Shown here one piece after another: positions 1 through 8,967 of a DNA stretch of 25,537 bases; positions within the stretch are counted from its first letter, which is position 1, and each line of letters begins with the position of its first letter. The notes under the pieces were generated by a model. The model was not told the DNA's origin. It worked only from the letters and a program-made list of their open reading frames with translations, and did no database searches. Source of the DNA: a virus. The stretch lies in the IMG/VR virus record IMGVR_UViG_3300023109_003069, positions 1-25,537 of that record; one strand, given 5' to 3'. Made by a program: the position numbers and the translations under genes.

Positions 1-2
1 CG

Positions 3-3000
3 ATGTCCAAAAGATCAGAAAGTATCGCCCTCGGATCCGAGCTTGGGTTGTCAACGGATGTCCCTAGCCTCATGCACGACAGAGATGTGTTGGCTGTAAG
101 AGCCGCCATGATGGGGGGTTATAAAAAACTACCAGAAAGCTGGAAGAAGGGTTTTGATAAAGTTTACTATAAGATACGGCTTGGGATTTCTAATCAGCAT
201 GCGTCACTGGAAGAAATGGCGCTCCGCATAAATAAAGAACTTTACGGAGACAAGATGACGGCGGGTATGGATTTCTTTGACATGATGGGCGTAATTTTAC
301 CCACATTCGCAAAGACTAAAACCGCATCGCGTATATTTCGTGCTAAATACAGACAACCCTTAATGGATTCCCTTAAGAAAGTTGGGTACTCAATGAAGGA
401 AGCTGGTCGCTTATTTCAAAATCTAGGAGCCCTTACATTTAATCACAAAATCAGAATGAAGCTTAAGGAGGCGAGAAAGGAAGCTCAGAAGATTTTGGAT
501 AAATCAATAGAACAGCAAAAAAGAGCTGAAGAAGAGTGGGCTAAACTACCTGATGATAAGAAGACAAAGGAGTTAACGAAAGCCCATAAAGAGTCTTTAG
601 AAAGTTTTAAAAAGACTCAGAAAAAACAAAAAGCAGATGTAAAAGCTTTTAGCGAAGATCAGTATTTTAACGATAAAGGTGAGTTCCGACCTTCCGGCAT
701 TTCTAATGAAGAAATGGCAAAATATCTTGAGCAAGAAAGAACTAAAACAAGATTTACAGGTTTGGAAAAACTAGCCGAAGATAAAAACGCTCTCGGTATA
801 TGGACCAAGATGAATGCCAGAACGATCCAGGTTCAATGGGAAACCGGGCAAATTACTTTTGGTGAAGCGATATCACTCATAGCTAGTTCTTCCGTAGCGC
901 AAACACCTCAAAGGCTTGAAAACTTAGTAGCCGATCATTTAGGACTATTAGATAAAAAGGGGAAATTTAATAGAGACTCCCTTGATGCGGAAGACTTAGC
1001 AGAGTGGGATAAATCTAAAAAAGTTTTCGAAGATACATTTAAATCCACTGAACACAAAGAGTTAGTCGCTTTTGCTAAACAACATTCGATACCCGATGGT
1101 TATTATTACGCGCCCATGCGCGGGTTTGAAAATAACGAATTCCACTACGAGGAAAGAGAAGAGATTGAAGAGTTATTAGGAGGTAATAAGAAAGGTCAAA
1201 AAGGTTGGAACGCATCTAGTAGTAATAAGGTTTCCGAGTATGCAATGGGTCGTAAAAAAGGAGCCGACAGACCAGACCCAAGGTCCGCCATAGCTCACGC
1301 TTTTGCAGCTCACGATGAGGCTGTTATGCGCGGCACTAAACAAGTACCCGGACAGAGGATGCGTGAATGGTACGAGCTGTTCTTAGCAATGCGTGAAAAC
1401 AAAGAAACAATTGAAAAAGGCGGTAAGGTAAAATGGTCAGAGGAAACTTTGGAAGTTTTAAAAGAAAACAATTTGGAGGGTGCGTTTAAAAACCCTCGTA
1501 AGCTACAGTTTCTATGGGAAGAATTTAATAGTGTTTTTGATTACACCACAGAAACCGATTTAGGGATTACTCCGACAAAAGAAACAACTAGGATACAAAA
1601 CAAGACTCAAACAAATAAAGACGGAACTTCATTTACCAGACCCGTCATGAGGAGGGGTGATTATCCGATAGCTAGAGATGACACTACGGTATTCCTAGTA
1701 AAAAATAAAGGTAAGATGCAGTTTGTGAAATTTAAGGAGAACCCTAAAGCCCTTAAGTTAGTTAGAGAGTTAGGAAATATGGATGGTTTCGTCATGCCCA
1801 AGCTTATCCAGCCTGTTTATAATACCGTAAATTCAGTAACCCGTTTATTGGCCAACGCTTATACCTCCTGGTCACCCGAGTTCATAATAACAAATGCGGT
1901 AAAAGATATGCTCGGCGGTTTCTTCAATTTAACGGAAGATTCAAAGACTAAAATAAAAGGGGATGTAGCAAAAGATCTTTTAAGTTACGGTAGTATAGTC
2001 AAAGCCATATATGACGTTGAGAAATCAACTACCGAAGGCACTCGTTCTGAAAGTTTTGTAGGTATGACTAAGGAGGAAGCGGTTAAAAAAATCGCTCCCG
2101 ATGATTGGAAGTCGTGGTTTAAATTCTTTGAAGCCCACGGTATGCGCACAGCATTCACAGCTCCAGAACAGTTAACAGAGTCAATGCGTCAAATTGAGAA
2201 TGATTTGAAGTCTTTAGATACCGAAGGTCTGAGCCCAACAGCTATCGGTAATAAACTCTTCGAAAAGAAAATGGCTATAGCCAATAGTGCCGTATTCAAA
2301 TGGGTAGAGCATGCTAATGCGGCAGTTGAAAACGTTATGCGCGTAGTGACTGCTAAAAATTTGCTGACCAGCACAGACCCCAGCGTCAATTTTACTACAC
2401 AACAAGCGGTGATGGCCGGTAGGAACATAACTGTAGATTTTAATAGAAAAGGTGTAATCAGCTCAAACATTGGGGCTCTTATTGTATTCTTTAATGCAGG
2501 CATGCAGGGTTCGATAAGATTTTTTAAATCTCTTACTCGTAGGCCAAGTGCGGCAAAAATGGCTTTTGGTATAGTCGGAGTTTCCGTACTCCACGGAGTG
2601 TTATCCAGAATAATGACTCAGCGTGATGAAGACGACGAAGAAGGCCCCGGCAATTGGTATGACGAGCACCCTGAATTTAGAAAAAACACAACAGCTATAC
2701 TTCACTTTGGCCCAAGTGAAAGACACCTGAAGGTACCTCTTCCTTGGGGGCCTAATCTTCTATGGATGCTTGGTCAAAAAATTGCTAACGTAGTATCCGG
2801 TCAATACGGGTTAAGTGCTTCTAAGAATGGTATAATAGAAAACGGGCTTGAAGGCTTGTCGGATATCCATTCAACGATGAACCCGGTCGCTAAATCGCTA
2901 TGGCCTACGGCAATGGCTCCTTTTGCGCAATTATCTAAAAATGAAAACTTTTTCGGTGGTACGATATCTCGAGAAGATGGTGATTTTGTAAAATACGACA

Positions 3001-3671
3001 CACCTGGTGCGTATAAGCACAAGTTTGGCACTAAAAAAGTGTGGGTGGATTTAGCTCAATGGATGAATTCCGTGAAAGGTGGGGATAGAGTAACCCCCGG
3101 CTCTTTAAAAAGGATGCTTGATCCTAATTACATAGGAGACGAAGAAGATGATATGCTCATTTCAACTCTGTCGGGTAGTGATATAGAACACTTGTTTGAC
3201 TCATCAGGTGGTTTTATGAGGAACATATCCCAGTTGTTTTCGGGTGCTTCTTCACTTGCCGAGGGTCAAATAAACTTTGGTGAGGAAGATGATATAAATT
3301 GGGATCAATTACCTTTCATAAGCAAGTTCTACGGTAAAGAACCTCAACAATCAGGGACATACTATGCATACAAAAGGTTGGCAGAAAGAGCTAATAGGGC
3401 TGTGGACGGTATGGAAGAAAAGAAGGGGAACGTCAGCCCTCAACAATATAAAGATTTCGTGAATGCAAACAGGCCTTACATCCCCCTTCTCGCAATGGTT
3501 AACAATTGGGAAAAAGACAGAAAGAAACTTACCGCAAAAATCGCCAAAATAGAAGACTCCAACTTGCCCGCTGATAAAAAGTTAGATATGGTAAGGCCGT
3601 TGGAAAAGCAACGGGTGGTGCGGATGAGGAAAATCCTCCATTATGCACATAAGCATAACATAGATGTATAA
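3..3671 (+). CDS. Large virion-associated polyvalent protein, LPD38-like (probably 5'-truncated by window edge)
   Basis: A 1222-residue reading frame that begins two bases from the window edge, so the ATG at position 3 may be internal and the true N-terminus missing. Residues about 150-215 are very rich in K, E and Q and should form a coiled coil. The middle and C-terminal parts are mixed helical. The stretch about 615-650 (ASPEF-like: WSPEFIITNAVKDMLGGF) and the stretch 804-836 (AGRNITVDFNRKG followed by FFNAGMQGS) match what I recall of the LPD38-type domain in phage polyvalent proteins, which are usually packaged and ejected with DNA or linked to internal virion enzymes. No catalytic motif is obvious in the visible part. 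It lies directly before the portal gene (11-base gap), so it belongs to the virion operon. The gene is A+T-richer than the portal. Function beyond 'virion-associated, possibly ejected' is inference. Confidence 0.65.
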   Translation: MSKRSESIALGSELGLSTDVPSLMHDRDVLAVRAAMMGGYKKLPESWKKGFDKVYYKIRLGISNQHASLEEMALRINKELYGDKMTAGMDFFDMMGVILPTFAKTKTASRIFRAKYRQPLMDSLKKVGYSMKEAGRLFQNLGALTFNHKIRMKLKEARKEAQKILDKSIEQQKRAEEEWAKLPDDKKTKELTKAHKESLESFKKTQKKQKADVKAFSEDQYFNDKGEFRPSGISNEEMAKYLEQERTKTRFTGLEKLAEDKNALGIWTKMNARTIQVQWETGQITFGEAISLIASSSVAQTPQRLENLVADHLGLLDKKGKFNRDSLDAEDLAEWDKSKKVFEDTFKSTEHKELVAFAKQHSIPDGYYYAPMRGFENNEFHYEEREEIEELLGGNKKGQKGWNASSSNKVSEYAMGRKKGADRPDPRSAIAHAFAAHDEAVMRGTKQVPGQRMREWYELFLAMRENKETIEKGGKVKWSEETLEVLKENNLEGAFKNPRKLQFLWEEFNSVFDYTTETDLGITPTKETTRIQNKTQTNKDGTSFTRPVMRRGDYPIARDDTTVFLVKNKGKMQFVKFKENPKALKLVRELGNMDGFVMPKLIQPVYNTVNSVTRLLANAYTSWSPEFIITNAVKDMLGGFFNLTEDSKTKIKGDVAKDLLSYGSIVKAIYDVEKSTTEGTRSESFVGMTKEEAVKKIAPDDWKSWFKFFEAHGMRTAFTAPEQLTESMRQIENDLKSLDTEGLSPTAIGNKLFEKKMAIANSAVFKWVEHANAAVENVMRVVTAKNLLTSTDPSVNFTTQQAVMAGRNITVDFNRKGVISSNIGALIVFFNAGMQGSIRFFKSLTRRPSAAKMAFGIVGVSVLHGVLSRIMTQRDEDDEEGPGNWYDEHPEFRKNTTAILHFGPSERHLKVPLPWGPNLLWMLGQKIANVVSGQYGLSASKNGIIENGLEGLSDIHSTMNPVAKSLWPTAMAPFAQLSKNENFFGGTISREDGDFVKYDTPGAYKHKFGTKKVWVDLAQWMNSVKGGDRVTPGSLKRMLDPNYIGDEEDDMLISTLSGSDIEHLFDSSGGFMRNISQLFSGASSLAEGQINFGEEDDINWDQLPFISKFYGKEPQQSGTYYAYKRLAERANRAVDGMEEKKGNVSPQQYKDFVNANRPYIPLLAMVNNWEKDRKKLTAKIAKIEDSNLPADKKLDMVRPLEKQRVVRMRKILHYAHKHNIDV

Positions 3672-3682
3672 CATTATATAAC

Positions 3683-5728
3683 GTGAAGGATACGAATCTT
3701 ACATTAACTGAAAAACAAGAAAAAGATCTTGTAGAATATGCCTTAGATAGAGTTGAGAAACTCAAGGAGGACAACAAGATACGTATGGAGAGTGATAAGT
3801 TGTCTTGGAAGACTTACCTCAACAACCGAGACGACAGGCACGATTTCGACAGCATCTATGCAAATTCGAATACCCCCGTACCGCTGACCAGTCTGGTTGT
3901 GGATCACTTCCTCGCAAGAGCGGAGGATGATATTACGGGAACGAGTCCTTATTTCGAATTCAAACCACAAGGTATCTCCGATACCCAGATGGCTGAAGAA
4001 TTCAATCGGTTCTTTCAATGGAAGATCGAAACCAAGGGTAGGATCAGAGAAAGACTAGAAGAATCCTACCTGCATATCTTTTTACAACGAGCCGCGATCT
4101 TCAAGTCCGTGTATGAAGAACGTAGATCAATATGGTACGACAAAGAGCGTAATGCATTGTTTGATAATGCATCTCAAGAGTTCGTAGATTTATTGGATCA
4201 CGGGCCGGTGGTCGAAGGGCAGGACGGGGTGATTCCCGAAATGAATCCCGAAACTGGGGAGATGGAAGCTAGGCTTGAGGCTGATCCTTCATTCACACTT
4301 GTTCCCGGTCAGCATGAATTCAAAAAATTCCCACAGGGGATACCTACCGAACAGATCAAGTACAAAGGTCCTCGGTCGGTGGTCGTAGATACCGATAGAT
4401 TCTTAGCTCCCTCTTCTGTAGAGCATCTTGAATACGCAGACTTTATTGCCGAGTTGTACGACAAGGATGCCAGATGGTGTGAAGATATGTTCCTCAATCG
4501 GGAATGGCTCACCTTTGCCGATTGGGAGGGTGGTATTAAGAAAGATTCTAACCCAAGAACAGACAGCGAAAAGAATAGAGATTCCAGGGAGAATAGAGAC
4601 TATCATAAAGAGAAAATGCCGATGGTTCCAATCGTGGAATGCTGGATCACTCGTGATGTTCTCGGTACGGGATTCCCTCAAGAATTTTGTGTGTTTGTAG
4701 ATGTCGATCAGAAGAAGGCTTTGTACTATGAGTACACAGCCAAGCTCACACCCGACAACCAACCACCATACACCACGGTAGCTATTGGTAAGATGAAGAA
4801 CCGCTGGTGGGGGCCAAGCTTACCTGAGAAAATTCGCGTGTACCAGGAATACGTGGATAAACAATTTAACAGCGAGAGCTATCGTAACGAACTCTCTGCG
4901 AACCCAATAGTAGGTGTTAACCCACAGGCCGTCGAGGACGAGCCCGAGGATGTCGAGCTTCATGCCGGCAAACTCTTCGAGCTTAAGGATCAGTACAGCA
5001 TGGACGATTTCCTTTCGTTCTCCGCTATGCCTAATCTCGATAATAAAACCCAAGAACTTATCGATTTCGTATTCGGAATGGTTCAGCTCTGGCTAGGGGT
5101 TAGCAACATGGCGCAGGGAGACTACCAAGCACTGTCCCCAGCCAACACCGCAACAGGTGTGGAAGCCACTCTTAACGAAGCTTCGAAAATTGGTCGCAGA
5201 TGGATGCGTAGAATCGTAAGAGGGTTCGAAGAGCATCTCGCAAAACTTATCAAGGTAGCAATTGCTACAATGGATGAGGCAGAGGTTTACGAGTACATGG
5301 AGGGGGAGGTCACATCCTTTGCCGAAATGACACCCGAAAAAGTTGCCAATCTAGAGATGAACTGCAAGGTCATCCTTTCGCAGGACCAAGGTCAACGGTC
5401 TATCGAAAAGGCTAACCTTGCCCTTCAGGTTCAAGAAAGATTCCTCGAGCATCCTCCTGAGATTCGCCCATTTAGTCGTCCAATGTTCAAGAGAATTCTT
5501 GATGCATTAGGTTACGAAAATACCGACGAACTTCTTCCCGAAGCAGCTCCGGCCGATCCTCGTAGTGAGGCGGAGATGATGAAGCTTATGGCTGATGCGC
5601 AGGGCGCAGGTCAAGGGGCGCAGGGAGAAGCACCCGAAGCAGGTGACGCAATTTCGGCACAAATTCAAGGGATGGGGAATAGTAACCCCCAAGGCCAAAA
5701 CCAATATCAGCAGGGAGTACAACAATAA
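3683..5728 (+). CDS. Portal (head-tail connector) protein
   Basis: A 681-residue protein with the size and layout of podovirus portals, the dodecameric ring at the capsid vertex through which DNA is packaged and ejected. The N-terminal helical part is followed by PLTSLVVDHFLARAEDDITG, a short membrane-like or wing region. The C-terminal half carries the long helical stem and crown (about 470-560), including GVSNMAQGDYQ and NTATGVEATLNEASKIGRRW, where portals typically have an 'A-x-G-x-x' turn before long helices. The last 60 residues are Q/G/A-rich and probably disordered. The start is a GTG at 3683; the next in-frame ATG is at 3785 (residue 35). The GTG is preferred because it leaves only 11 bases to the upstream stop and the extra residues are well-formed helix. 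No Shine-Dalgarno is seen. Its place ahead of scaffold and capsid genes supports the call. The subfamily is not resolved. Confidence 0.75.
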   Translation: MKDTNLTLTEKQEKDLVEYALDRVEKLKEDNKIRMESDKLSWKTYLNNRDDRHDFDSIYANSNTPVPLTSLVVDHFLARAEDDITGTSPYFEFKPQGISDTQMAEEFNRFFQWKIETKGRIRERLEESYLHIFLQRAAIFKSVYEERRSIWYDKERNALFDNASQEFVDLLDHGPVVEGQDGVIPEMNPETGEMEARLEADPSFTLVPGQHEFKKFPQGIPTEQIKYKGPRSVVVDTDRFLAPSSVEHLEYADFIAELYDKDARWCEDMFLNREWLTFADWEGGIKKDSNPRTDSEKNRDSRENRDYHKEKMPMVPIVECWITRDVLGTGFPQEFCVFVDVDQKKALYYEYTAKLTPDNQPPYTTVAIGKMKNRWWGPSLPEKIRVYQEYVDKQFNSESYRNELSANPIVGVNPQAVEDEPEDVELHAGKLFELKDQYSMDDFLSFSAMPNLDNKTQELIDFVFGMVQLWLGVSNMAQGDYQALSPANTATGVEATLNEASKIGRRWMRRIVRGFEEHLAKLIKVAIATMDEAEVYEYMEGEVTSFAEMTPEKVANLEMNCKVILSQDQGQRSIEKANLALQVQERFLEHPPEIRPFSRPMFKRILDALGYENTDELLPEAAPADPRSEAEMMKLMADAQGAGQGAQGEAPEAGDAISAQIQGMGNSNPQGQNQYQQGVQQ

Positions 5729-6009
5729 TGGCTAATATTAGAGTTTCATGGACAAACCCGGCAGATGTCTCCGATCAGGATTCAGTAAAAATATTCCGAG
5801 CAACTGGTGATCAGACAGCTCTTTCGGACGAGGCTTTTCGCACGGCTGCTGGTACTGAAATATATACCGAAACAACCGTCGCGACTGGTACAGACGAGTA
5901 CATCGATCAGAGTGTACCAGCGGGCGAAACTTATACTTATGGAGCATTCTCCTACAACACAGCGGGTTTCGGTCCTGGGGACATCTCCGACACCTCTATA
6001 ACAATATAA
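5728..6009 (+). CDS. Small fibronectin-III-like protein
   Basis: A 93-residue protein that reads as a single FN3/Ig-like beta sandwich. It opens with IRVSWTNPADVSDQDSVKIFRA, the typical 'W-x-x-P ... D-x-V-x-I-Y-R' start of FN3 strands A-C. It ends with YIDQSVPAGETYTYGAFSYNTAGFG, the usual 'D-x-x-V-x-x-G-x-x-Y-x-Y-x-V-x-A-x-N' strand pair. There is no signal peptide or membrane segment. The ATG overlaps the portal stop codon as TAATG, so translation is probably coupled. FN3-like modules in virions usually sit on the capsid surface or tail and bind carbohydrates weakly; a minor capsid decoration role is inferred from position only. An adaptor role cannot be excluded. Confidence 0.65.
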   Translation: MANIRVSWTNPADVSDQDSVKIFRATGDQTALSDEAFRTAAGTEIYTETTVATGTDEYIDQSVPAGETYTYGAFSYNTAGFGPGDISDTSITI

Positions 6010-6014
6010 TAATT

Positions 6015-6221
6015 ATGGCTAATAAATACACACACAATAAGACACCTAACGCCTTTGGAGTCGCTCGTACTAACAACCGCTACAAAGGAGCTAATCTCGA
6101 AGTCGGAGGCAAGCGCCAGCTTGGTGCCAACTTCGGAGAATTCTGCCACCCACTTGGTAAGACTTATAACACCTCCACCGGTGTTATTGGTAAGAACCGC
6201 AGAGTTGTTTCGGTAGTTTAA
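6015..6221 (+). CDS. Small basic protein of unknown function
   Basis: A 68-residue basic protein rich in Asn, Gly, Lys and Arg, with no hydrophobic segment. I do not recognise the family. It starts six bases after the FN3-like gene in an A+T-rich context (ataattatg) without a Shine-Dalgarno. Its stop overlaps the next start as TAATG. The tight packing on both sides argues that it is translated as part of the portal-to-scaffold operon. A head-completion or DNA-contact role would suit its charge and position, but nothing in the sequence shows it. Confidence 0.65.
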   Translation: MANKYTHNKTPNAFGVARTNNRYKGANLEVGGKRQLGANFGEFCHPLGKTYNTSTGVIGKNRRVVSVV

Positions 6222-6502
6222 TGTCCGATATCGTCATATTCGACCAGCTCTCTGACTTAAAGAAGCTGTCCGTAGATGAGTCTTTTCTCCATCTTGAAAA
6301 ACGTTTTCAGAAGGAGAGGGGGCGTTATCTCGGGCGCATGCTCGACAAGGATACGACGTCAGAAGAGACTATTGCTCTCAAAGCCGTCGTTAACGCGCTT
6401 GAAAGTTTATCGCCGATGGCTCTCCTCGAAGCGGTGCTCAAAATAGAATCGAAAAACTCGAAGACCAAAAACCCGGAAATGTGGAAAATTAAGAACACAT
6501 GA
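6221..6502 (+). CDS. Small helical protein of unknown function
   Basis: A 93-residue, largely alpha-helical, charged protein. The central stretch (residues about 24-70) has a long amphipathic helix with RGRYLGRML, a short polar turn and a second helix ending in ALESLSPMALLEAVLK. I do not recognise a named family. Small helical proteins with an 'RGR' motif of this kind are frequent beside portal genes in environmental phages, but that is only recollection. It overlaps both neighbours: TAATG with the gene before and ATGA (6499-6502) with the LamG gene after, consistent with coupled translation. Confidence 0.65.
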   Translation: MSDIVIFDQLSDLKKLSVDESFLHLEKRFQKERGRYLGRMLDKDTTSEETIALKAVVNALESLSPMALLEAVLKIESKNSKTKNPEMWKIKNT

Positions 6503-8148
6503 GCTCTGCCAAGACTATAGATTTTGTAAATTCAGCCCTCGCTAGATCTTCTATATCCGGACCTACTCCTAAGCGGTTGGTAGGTAGGCCGGGGTCTGTA
6601 GACGGGTTAAAAGTTTTACCGATATACCGCAACCTTTCGGGAGGCGGTGATGCACCCTCAGATGATACACCCGCAGATGATTCGCCATTCACAACAATGT
6701 CTATCGCATTAGACGGTGCTGATGATTATTTAAGTACAACTGTTGTCCCCTCCTCATTTGGTACTTCCAACTACTCAATAAGTTTGTGGTTTAATATAAA
6801 CTCTGGTGCAACAGACGATCACCCTTACTTTTTCGTTTTCGGATCAAACTCAAGCCAATCAGCAAATACATACCAAGGACTGGGTTTAACGCAAAGAAGC
6901 GGGGATGGTTACAAAGTCAGGGTAAACAACTATCACACAAGTTACACCCAAACTGCGAGTGCAAGCACTTCTGACGTAACTGCGGGAACTTGGTACAATC
7001 TAGTTCTTGTCCGGGATGGCAACTTACTTACTTTGTATAAAGATGGATCATCCTTTTTAACGCTGACAAATACAGAGGTCGGAACTAATGATTTTAACCA
7101 AGGTTCTGAATTACGGATCGGATATGGTTATGGGGCAGGGTATAATACACGATACATCAACGGCTTAATTGATGAGTTCGCAATTTTTAATTCTGCGTTA
7201 ACCGCGACTGATGCGTACAATATCTGGAATGGTGGAGCGCCAAATGATTTAGGCACTGATGGATTAAATTTAGATCTGGCACATTATTGGAGGATGGGAG
7301 ACGGGCCAGATGATACTGATTCGGGCGGAGGGACACCTGAAAGTGGGGACACTGTTGGGACAGTATTCGATCGGGTGGGGAGCAGCAATGCGACTACTCC
7401 GAATGGAGCGCTTTATTCTAACAATCTACCAGTGTTGCCGTTTTCTAATTATGCACTTGCTCTAGATGGCACTAACGATTACGTGGATTGTGGCGGTGCA
7501 TCTGACTTTTCATTTACTGACGGTTCAGGCACTGACTCAGCGTTTAGTATTAGTGCTTGGGTCAAGTTAGATAGTACAGATCGTATGCGTCTTGTAAGTA
7601 AAGACACTAGCTTATCATCTCGTGAATATTTATTTGGAACTAATGGCACTAATAAATTTAATATGATTCTTGGCACAGGTTCTGTAAACTTGGATATTCA
7701 AAATAATTTTTTATTGAATACTACAGATTGGTTTCATGTTGTGGCCACTTATGACGGTTCTAAATCTGCAAGTGGTTTAAAGGTCTATGTAAACACTGAC
7801 ACTTCAAGTCTAACCGACAACTCGTTAGGTTCATACACAGGTATGCCATCTACTACAAGTAACCTAGAAATAGGAAGATTTGCAAATGGACACAGTTTCT
7901 TTAACGGACTTGTCGATGAAATAGCAGTTTTCAGTAAGGAGCTTACTGCTTCAGATGTGACTAATATTTATAACACGGGGTTGCCCAATGATATTGGAAC
8001 TAATGGGTTAAATCTTGATCCTTTAGCGTGGTGGAGAATGGGAGACAATGACGGCGGGACAGGTACTACAGTAACCGACCAAGGGAGCGGAGGAAACAAC
8101 GGAACACTTACAAACGGGCCTACCTTTTCAACCACAGTACCATCTTAA
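6499..8148 (+). CDS. Tandem LamG (concanavalin A-like) domain protein
   Basis: A 549-residue protein with two LamG/concanavalin A-like jelly rolls, a fold used to bind glycans or proteins. Residues 1-60 form an attachment region ending in a G/D/P-rich linker. Domain 1 spans about 65-275 and domain 2 about 318-540. Each begins with the same strand (SIALDGADDYL and YALALDGTNDYVD), has an S-[IF]-S-[LA]-W-[FV] strand, and ends with a matching block: GLIDEFAIFNSALTATDAYN then YWRMGDG, and GLVDEIAVFSKELTASDVTN then WWRMGDN. The asymmetric repeat shows an old internal duplication. The gene is A+T-richer than the capsid gene. It starts inside the previous stop (ATGA). Lying between portal and scaffold, it is more likely a head decoration or whisker than a tail fibre, but location on the particle is inference. 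A pure adhesin role is the alternative. Confidence 0.85.
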   Translation: MSSAKTIDFVNSALARSSISGPTPKRLVGRPGSVDGLKVLPIYRNLSGGGDAPSDDTPADDSPFTTMSIALDGADDYLSTTVVPSSFGTSNYSISLWFNINSGATDDHPYFFVFGSNSSQSANTYQGLGLTQRSGDGYKVRVNNYHTSYTQTASASTSDVTAGTWYNLVLVRDGNLLTLYKDGSSFLTLTNTEVGTNDFNQGSELRIGYGYGAGYNTRYINGLIDEFAIFNSALTATDAYNIWNGGAPNDLGTDGLNLDLAHYWRMGDGPDDTDSGGGTPESGDTVGTVFDRVGSSNATTPNGALYSNNLPVLPFSNYALALDGTNDYVDCGGASDFSFTDGSGTDSAFSISAWVKLDSTDRMRLVSKDTSLSSREYLFGTNGTNKFNMILGTGSVNLDIQNNFLLNTTDWFHVVATYDGSKSASGLKVYVNTDTSSLTDNSLGSYTGMPSTTSNLEIGRFANGHSFFNGLVDEIAVFSKELTASDVTNIYNTGLPNDIGTNGLNLDPLAWWRMGDNDGGTGTTVTDQGSGGNNGTLTNGPTFSTTVPS

Positions 8149-8151
8149 ATT

Positions 8152-8388
8152 ATGAGTAAAAAATATGTAATAATAAATGCGGACGATGTTCCTTACATTA
8201 ACTTTCAACAAGTACAGGAAACTTCGGCCCAAACTTTAAGACATTCACTCGACGGGTCTAAAACTTTTGTAAAATTCGAGGGATCGACTCCTAGTTTTCT
8301 CGAAGGCAAAACCCAATACGACCATTCGGAAATTCTTACCATTCTCGCAACAGACGAATGGTCCGTTCCTGATTTCCCGCCCGCATGA
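8152..8388 (+). CDS. Hypothetical 78-residue protein
   Basis: A small protein with alternating hydrophobic and polar stretches that suggest a mixed alpha/beta fold. It opens with KKYVIINADDVPYINFQQVQE, has a central DGSKTFVKFEG strand pair, and ends in HSEILTILATDEW. I do not recognise the family. Short proteins that begin 'YVIxxxxEVxxIdFsqv' are often seen in marine phage tail or fibre regions (recollection only). It starts three bases after the LamG stop (aaattatg, no Shine-Dalgarno) and its stop overlaps the next gene as ATGA. The pairing with the LamG gene may mean a linked role, but this is not shown. Confidence 0.65.
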   Translation: MSKKYVIINADDVPYINFQQVQETSAQTLRHSLDGSKTFVKFEGSTPSFLEGKTQYDHSEILTILATDEWSVPDFPPA

Positions 8389-8864
8389 AACGGTGTTACA
8401 CCATACTCGCGGTTGACGCCATTCTCATCCTCGTGCTTGTTCTTCTCACTTCTTGCAAGATGAGTTCATGGTATCCGGCAATTGGCTCAGTGGCCGGCGG
8501 GGCGAGTGGCGCGATCGCGGGTCCAATGGGAGGAGCAGCAGGTGCGGGTATCGGGTATGGTGCGGGGAAAACAGCACAAATGATGACGGAGAATGAAGAC
8601 CTGAGAGAAACGGTCGACATTTTAAGCGAAGGTGACGTCGATAAATTGCTTCAAAAAGGGTTAGAATCCCAAGCCGGTGGTTTTGAAGAATTTACATCAA
8701 GTATCAAAAAAATACTAACGGTAGCAGGGTCCGTACTACTGGCTTATCTTTGTATACCTATACTCCTAGCTAGAAAAACCGCTCAGAGATGTGCGAAAAC
8801 TGAAGCCGAAAAACATTTAACTAGACCACCTTTCCCCGTGAAGCCACCAAATGAAAAACTTTAA
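8385..8864 (+). CDS. Lipoprotein with C-terminal membrane segment (possible unimolecular spanin)
   Basis: A 159-residue protein. Residues 1-23 are a lipoprotein signal: KRC, a long hydrophobic core, then a lipobox L21-T-S-C24, so Cys24 would be lipidated after signal peptidase II. Residues 34-61 are a Gly/Ala zipper (GSVAGGASGAIAG and related). Residues 66-108 are a polar helix. Residues 110-129 (ILTVAGSVLLAYLCIPILLA) are a transmembrane helix followed by a basic, proline-rich tail. An outer-membrane lipid anchor plus an inner-membrane C-terminal helix is the topology of u-spanins such as T1 gp11, which fuse the membranes in the last step of Gram-negative lysis. The glycine zipper and 30-residue tail are not typical, so a host-like glycine-zipper lipoprotein is the alternative. 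It is ATGA-coupled to the gene before and precedes two tiny membrane proteins. Confidence 0.65.
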   Translation: MKRCYTILAVDAILILVLVLLTSCKMSSWYPAIGSVAGGASGAIAGPMGGAAGAGIGYGAGKTAQMMTENEDLRETVDILSEGDVDKLLQKGLESQAGGFEEFTSSIKKILTVAGSVLLAYLCIPILLARKTAQRCAKTEAEKHLTRPPFPVKPPNEKL

Positions 8865-8967
8865 ACTGTTAAAAGAATATTTCTTATCATTATCAAACGT
8901 AGAAAAAGCCTTAGCCGGCTTGGGTGCGTGCGTAGCCCTTTATCTATTTTTAGAACTTATATCATGA
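8851..8967 (+). CDS. 38-residue single-pass membrane microprotein
   Basis: An ATG at 8851 lies inside the end of the lipoprotein gene in another frame and opens a 38-codon frame ending in TGA at 8965-8967. The product starts MKNFKLLKEYFLSLSNVEKA, a basic and amphipathic part, and ends in a hydrophobic helix LAGLGACVALYLFLELIS. The stop overlaps the next start as ATGA, and the gene fills what would otherwise be an unexplained gap. Overlap with both neighbours in the pattern used by its operon is the main evidence that it is real. It could be a lysis accessory (pinholin or antiholin-like) protein, but size and topology alone do not prove that. Confidence 0.55.
   Translation: MKNFKLLKEYFLSLSNVEKALAGLGACVALYLFLELIS

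Noticed and set aside
8928-8963. GTG start at 8928 for the holin-like gene
   Set aside because: It would overlap the 8851 microgene by 40 bases, while the ATG at 8964 gives the ATGA coupling used throughout this operon.
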